The notes under the pieces were generated by a model. The model searched no databases. It was not told where the DNA came from and worked only from the letters and a program-made list of their open reading frames with translations. This document shows positions 6,466-9,122 of a DNA stretch of 9,122 bases, one piece after another. A program made the translations under genes and the position numbers. The stretch is from Candidatus Melainabacteria bacterium. Lineage in GTDB: Bacteria; Cyanobacteriota; Vampirovibrionia; Obscuribacterales; Obscuribacteraceae. The stretch spans positions 1 to 9,122 of the forward strand of contig PLXC01000168.1 in the NCBI GenBank assembly GCA_003151275.1, read 5' to 3'. Every line of letters starts with the position of its first letter. Position 1 is the first letter of the stretch.

Positions 6466-7751
6466 GGTTTACCCACCGCAAAGTAGTCGATTTTCTTTTC
6501 CGAGCCAAGGCTTTTGCTTAAAAAAGCATTCGCATCGAGTACCAAAGGTCGCTGCATCCACGTGATCAGCTGCTCGGCGGAAATATCTCTAAACTCAGGC
6601 CATTCGGTCGCCACCACGAGCGCTTGCGCTCCCTGAAGTGCTTCACGCGCGGTGCTCTTCAAGTGTATGCCGCTATGCGCGTCCGTCGGCAGAGCGGAAA
6701 TTGCCGGATCATGAGCTTGCACGATAGACCCTTGTCGAGCCAGCCATTCGCACAGCTCCACGGCACTGGATCGCCGCAAAATATCAGTGCCCGGTTTGTA
6801 GGTTAAACCGAGGACTGCGATAAACTTCCCGTCTAAGTCTGTTAACTTTTGATGCAAGCGCCGTGCGGCCCAACCTTTGTGTTCTTCATTGCTGACTCGC
6901 ACCGCGGATAGTATCGGGGTTTTGAGTCCATGCTGGCTGGATAATTGCGTCAGGAATTCAACATCGCGGGCCAGGGTGCCACCCGCAAAAGCGGCGCCTG
7001 GTCCGAGATACGCTTTGGGACCAATGCGTTCTTCTGATTTTAGTCCGCGCTCAACTTCCTTGGCATCCGCTCCCACTTGTTCACATACAGTAGCGATCTC
7101 ATTGATGAAGGAAATAGACAGCGCGAAAAACGCGTTAAGCGCGTGTTTGGTCATCTCTGCGGATTCTATGCCCATCCAGACAATATTGTCAGTGAAAGGT
7201 GCAAAAAGATCGATCACTTTCAAGCGCGCCTTCTCGCTTGAGATACCGACCACAACCCGATCGGGTTTTGTAAATACCGATATCGCTTTGCCGATTCGCA
7301 AATTTTCGGGACTGTAGCCAAACAGCAAACCCTTCTTGGGATGAGCTTTTTGTGCGTGTTCAATCAGTCTGGAAGTAAAACCCACCGGGACCTGCGAGGA
7401 AATCAATACCATCGTATCGGGCTGCAGGTGAGCAAGAATGTTATGAATTTTTTGTTGAACGAAGTCAGTGTCGGCTCGATCTTGGTCATCGACCGGGGTG
7501 TCATAAGTGATCCAGACCAGCTCGGCATCCGCAGCTGAGGCAAAATCCGAGCTGAAACGCAGTCGCCCGGCTTGAACACCGGCTTTGCAAGTTTCTTCCA
7601 ACCCTGGTTCAAAGACCGGTGGCTTTCCCAACACAAGATCGGCGATCACCCCACGGTCCTCGTCGATTCCAACAACCTCGTGCCCGGCTTTGCCCAGACA
7701 AGCTGCAATGACGGTTCCTAAATGCCACAACCCCACAACGGCTACTCTCAT
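6462..7751 (-). CDS. UDP-glucose/GDP-mannose 6-dehydrogenase-family protein, catalytic Cys replaced by Thr
   Basis: This 429-residue protein has the full three-part fold of nucleotide-sugar dehydrogenases. The N-terminal NAD-binding loop is GLWHLG (7-12), a variant of the common GxGYVG. TYDTPVDD lies at 82-89, SSQVPVGFT at 118-126, SPENLRIGKA at 147-156, and the central helix AEMTKHALNAFF (198-209) keeps the usual Lys202 and Asn206. The C-terminal domain begins with TYKPGTDILRRSSA. Canonical members oxidise the C6 alcohol of an NDP-hexose to a carboxylate using a Cys in FGGSCFPKD. Here the aligned stretch is FAGGTLARD (255-263), so Thr259 stands in the Cys position while Asp263 is kept. A normal two-step oxidation through a thioester is therefore doubtful. 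It may do a single oxidation, act on a different sugar or be a distinct subfamily. It is the first gene of the operon. Its ATG has only a distant GGGAG, so the start is supported mainly by the fold. Confidence 0.9.
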   Translation of the reverse strand: MRVAVVGLWHLGTVIAACLGKAGHEVVGIDEDRGVIADLVLGKPPVFEPGLEETCKAGVQAGRLRFSSDFASAADAELVWITYDTPVDDQDRADTDFVQQKIHNILAHLQPDTMVLISSQVPVGFTSRLIEHAQKAHPKKGLLFGYSPENLRIGKAISVFTKPDRVVVGISSEKARLKVIDLFAPFTDNIVWMGIESAEMTKHALNAFFALSISFINEIATVCEQVGADAKEVERGLKSEERIGPKAYLGPGAAFAGGTLARDVEFLTQLSSQHGLKTPILSAVRVSNEEHKGWAARRLHQKLTDLDGKFIAVLGLTYKPGTDILRRSSAVELCEWLARQGSIVQAHDPAISALPTDAHSGIHLKSTAREALQGAQALVVATEWPEFRDISAEQLITWMQRPLVLDANAFLSKSLGSEKKIDYFAVGKP

Positions 7752-7980
7752 TTTCTGACTAGTAGCTCCCGATTCTTTCGGTAGTAAAGCGTCCGCGAGA
7801 CCAATGTCTTGCTAAGGAATGTCTCAAATCCGCTAGAGAAGTTATCATACTTTCGCTAATAACGGTTAGCACAAACAGAGTCGCCGTTAACAGAAATGCT
7901 TGGAATGGCGGCAGTTACAGGGACTCCGGTTGCCGAAAGCTGGGCGGAATCGCCGCTTTCTGTTTTCAGGTGTGATTAAG
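7752..7980. promoter_or_regulatory. Divergent intergenic region between sugar operon and GT-C gene
   Basis: These 229 bp must hold the promoters of both the five-gene minus-strand operon and the plus-strand glycosyltransferase. The segment 7843-7849 reads TATCAT on the plus strand and TATGAT on the minus strand, each one mismatch from a -10 box, but neither has a convincing -35 at 16-18 nt. Two inverted repeats sit beside it: GCTAA (7855-7859) with TTAGC (7866-7870), and TAACGG (7860-7865) with CCGTTA (7884-7889). They could be operator sites or RNA stems. Nearer the plus-strand gene is a larger paired region, listed separately. No coding frame with family features was seen. Confidence 0.5.
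7889..7964 (+). ncRNA. Candidate structured 5' leader of the GT-C gene
   Basis: AACAGAAA (7889-7896) pairs perfectly with TTTCTGTT (7957-7964). Skipping one bulged T, GC (7898-7899) pairs with GC (7955-7956), giving a 10-bp closing stem. Inside are CGGCA (7909-7913) with TGCCG (7931-7935) and a tetraloop hairpin GGCG-gaat-CGCC (7943-7954), so a three-way junction is possible. GCGGC (7908-7912) could instead pair with GCCGC (7952-7956), a competing fold. The structure ends 3 nt before AGGTG, the likely ribosome-binding site at 7968-7972. No known riboswitch class was recognised, and chance pairing is possible. Confidence 0.3.
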
Positions 7981-9122
7981 TTGCTTTTACGGATGCTCCT
8001 TCAGTTCATACATTGTCGTAGGATCTTGGCAATTGCTTCTTTGCCACAGGGTTTAGCATTGTCCGTGTCCCAGTTAGCTAACGAACAGGTTCAAACTAAC
8101 GTTCAAAACGTGCAGGGAAATGGTGCGTGGGGAACGCTTGATAAAGTCGGTTTGCCTTTGGTGGCAATGTTTTTTGCCGCTTTATTGCCGCTGTGGTTTT
8201 CTTTTGAACACAGAATTCCGTCGATAGATGAGTCAGGGCACATCCTTAATGCGTTCAGTTATGCCGATCTCTTCAGGCATCCACATTTCTTTCGCTCCGA
8301 TTGGTGGCATCAACTTTTGACCGTGAACAGCTTCTACCCGCCGTTCGCGCACATGGTCAACGGTCTTTCTAAGGCGGTGTTTGGGGGTAGCAGGTCAGTC
8401 GACATTGCTGTTCTGACATTGTTCAACATCGTCTTAACGCTGAGCGTTTACGGTATTGCGAAGCGTTTGACAAAGTCGGTTTTGTGCGCATTTTTTAGCG
8501 CCATCATCATCAACTTCTATCCGGAATTGGCGTTGATCAATCGCGCTTTCTGGTTAGATTTTCCGCTTACCGCAATGGTCGGGCTGTCGTTATTTGCCCT
8601 ATTTGAATTTCGGGACAAGCCAACTTGGCAGCGCGCATTGTGGGCTGGTGTTGCTGTGGGTTGCGCATGCATGACTAAACAGATCGCCGCGGCGTACATA
8701 GGACTTCCCCTGGTGGCAGTGATTTGCGAGCGCCTGATTAACAAATCAAGGTCTAGAGCTGACTTCTTGCAACTGGGGATTGTCGCTTCTACAGCTGCCC
8801 TGCTGAGCGCGCCTTGGTTCATTCTTAATGTTGAGAAAGCTAAACTGATGGCAGATGACTGCGCTGTGCATATCACTCAGGCACAGTCATTCGGGGGGAA
8901 TCTCGCACACTATGCACAGGTGTTACCCGCGGTGATGTCACCGCTTTTGATGGCATTGTTCTTGGTCGCACTTGTGGTGATCCGTCGGACTGTTGCCAGC
9001 AATCTCTACCCGCTTATCCTATCTGCTGTTGGAGGCGTCTTGGCCGTGAGCACGTTGGCTTGGATCCTCCCTAAGCCTCAATATATAGCCCCTGCGCTGA
9101 TAACCACTGCAATTGTTTCGGG
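7981..9122 (+). CDS. GT-C/GT39-type membrane glycosyltransferase, 3' end missing
   Basis: The frame is open for 380 codons to the right edge. These proteins move a sugar from a polyprenyl-phosphate carrier to an acceptor on the outer side of the inner membrane. After a leader of about 56 residues, the first membrane helix is near 57-76 (VGLPLVAMFFAALLPLWFSF). It is followed by an outer loop with the acidic pair Asp83-Glu84 (IPSIDESGHI), the position of the catalytic Asp/Glu in the PMT/ArnT group. Later segments are typical: FWLDFPLTA, then GVAVGCACMTKQIAAAYIGLP, and KPQYIAP near the visible end. About eight membrane helices can be seen. TTG 7981 is chosen because AGGTG (7968-7972) is 8 nt upstream. 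ATG 7993 is the alternative, and the frame is open back to 7891. It is divergent from the sugar operon, which suggests a shared envelope glycan. Donor and acceptor are unknown. Confidence 0.85.
   Translation, partial: MLLRMLLQFIHCRRILAIASLPQGLALSVSQLANEQVQTNVQNVQGNGAWGTLDKVGLPLVAMFFAALLPLWFSFEHRIPSIDESGHILNAFSYADLFRHPHFFRSDWWHQLLTVNSFYPPFAHMVNGLSKAVFGGSRSVDIAVLTLFNIVLTLSVYGIAKRLTKSVLCAFFSAIIINFYPELALINRAFWLDFPLTAMVGLSLFALFEFRDKPTWQRALWAGVAVGCACMTKQIAAAYIGLPLVAVICERLINKSRSRADFLQLGIVASTAALLSAPWFILNVEKAKLMADDCAVHITQAQSFGGNLAHYAQVLPAVMSPLLMALFLVALVVIRRTVASNLYPLILSAVGGVLAVSTLAWILPKPQYIAPALITTAIVS

Noticed and set aside
6877..7317. 146-codon open frame on the plus strand
   Set aside because: It lies opposite the nucleotide-sugar dehydrogenase, which has clear family motifs throughout. 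The plus-strand translation shows no recognisable domain.
8517..8876. 119-codon open frame on the minus strand
   Set aside because: It is antisense to the GT-C glycosyltransferase, whose frame carries membrane helices and family motifs over the same bases.
1..9122. CRISPR arrays, tRNA or rRNA genes, insertion sequences, phage or defence genes
   Set aside because: No spaced repeat array, RNA gene signature, transposase, integrase or defence-type domain was seen on either strand.

Overview
The window looks like a chromosomal fragment of a non-photosynthetic relative of cyanobacteria (Vampirovibrionia/Melainabacteria, close to Obscuribacterales). This is an inference from memory of the style of the proteins: a large Ser/Thr kinase with one membrane span and leucine-rich repeats, next to a DUF4259 protein and an envelope-sugar operon, with frequent TTG starts and moderate GC. 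No rRNA, tRNA or marker gene is present to confirm it.

Layout. (1) 1-518, minus strand: a DUF4259-family gene with a TTG start behind a textbook Shine-Dalgarno, running off the left edge. (2) 551-2842, plus strand: a transmembrane Ser/Thr protein kinase with an outside leucine-rich-repeat domain, divergent from gene 1 across only 32 bp. (3) 2888-7751, minus strand: five tightly packed genes, in transcription order a UDP-glucose-6-dehydrogenase-family protein, an NADP-type short-chain dehydrogenase, a Gfo/Idh/MocA oxidoreductase, an HddA-type GHMP sugar kinase and an HddC/RmlA-type sugar-1-phosphate nucleotidyltransferase. Three of the four junctions overlap by 4 bp or are 1 bp apart. The fourth carries a 34-bp tandem duplication. 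(4) 7752-7980: a divergent intergenic region with several inverted repeats. (5) 7981 to the right edge, plus strand: a multispanning GT-C/GT39-type glycosyltransferase.

How it fits together. The five minus-strand genes read as one pathway that oxidises or reduces a sugar (three NAD(P)-dependent enzymes), phosphorylates it (GHMP kinase) and activates it as a nucleotide sugar (nucleotidyltransferase). The divergent GT-C membrane enzyme may work on the same envelope glycan. The kinase and nucleotidyltransferase recall the D-glycero-D-manno-heptose route, but the isomerase (GmhA) and phosphatase (GmhB) are absent here, and the dehydrogenase has Thr where the family has its catalytic Cys. The end product may therefore be a non-standard sugar. 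The kinase/DUF4259 pair appears to be an independent unit that converges on the sugar operon.

The points most worth following up are the Cys-to-Thr change in the dehydrogenase, the 34-bp duplication that pulled apart two formerly overlapping genes, and a possible structured RNA leader before the GT-C gene.
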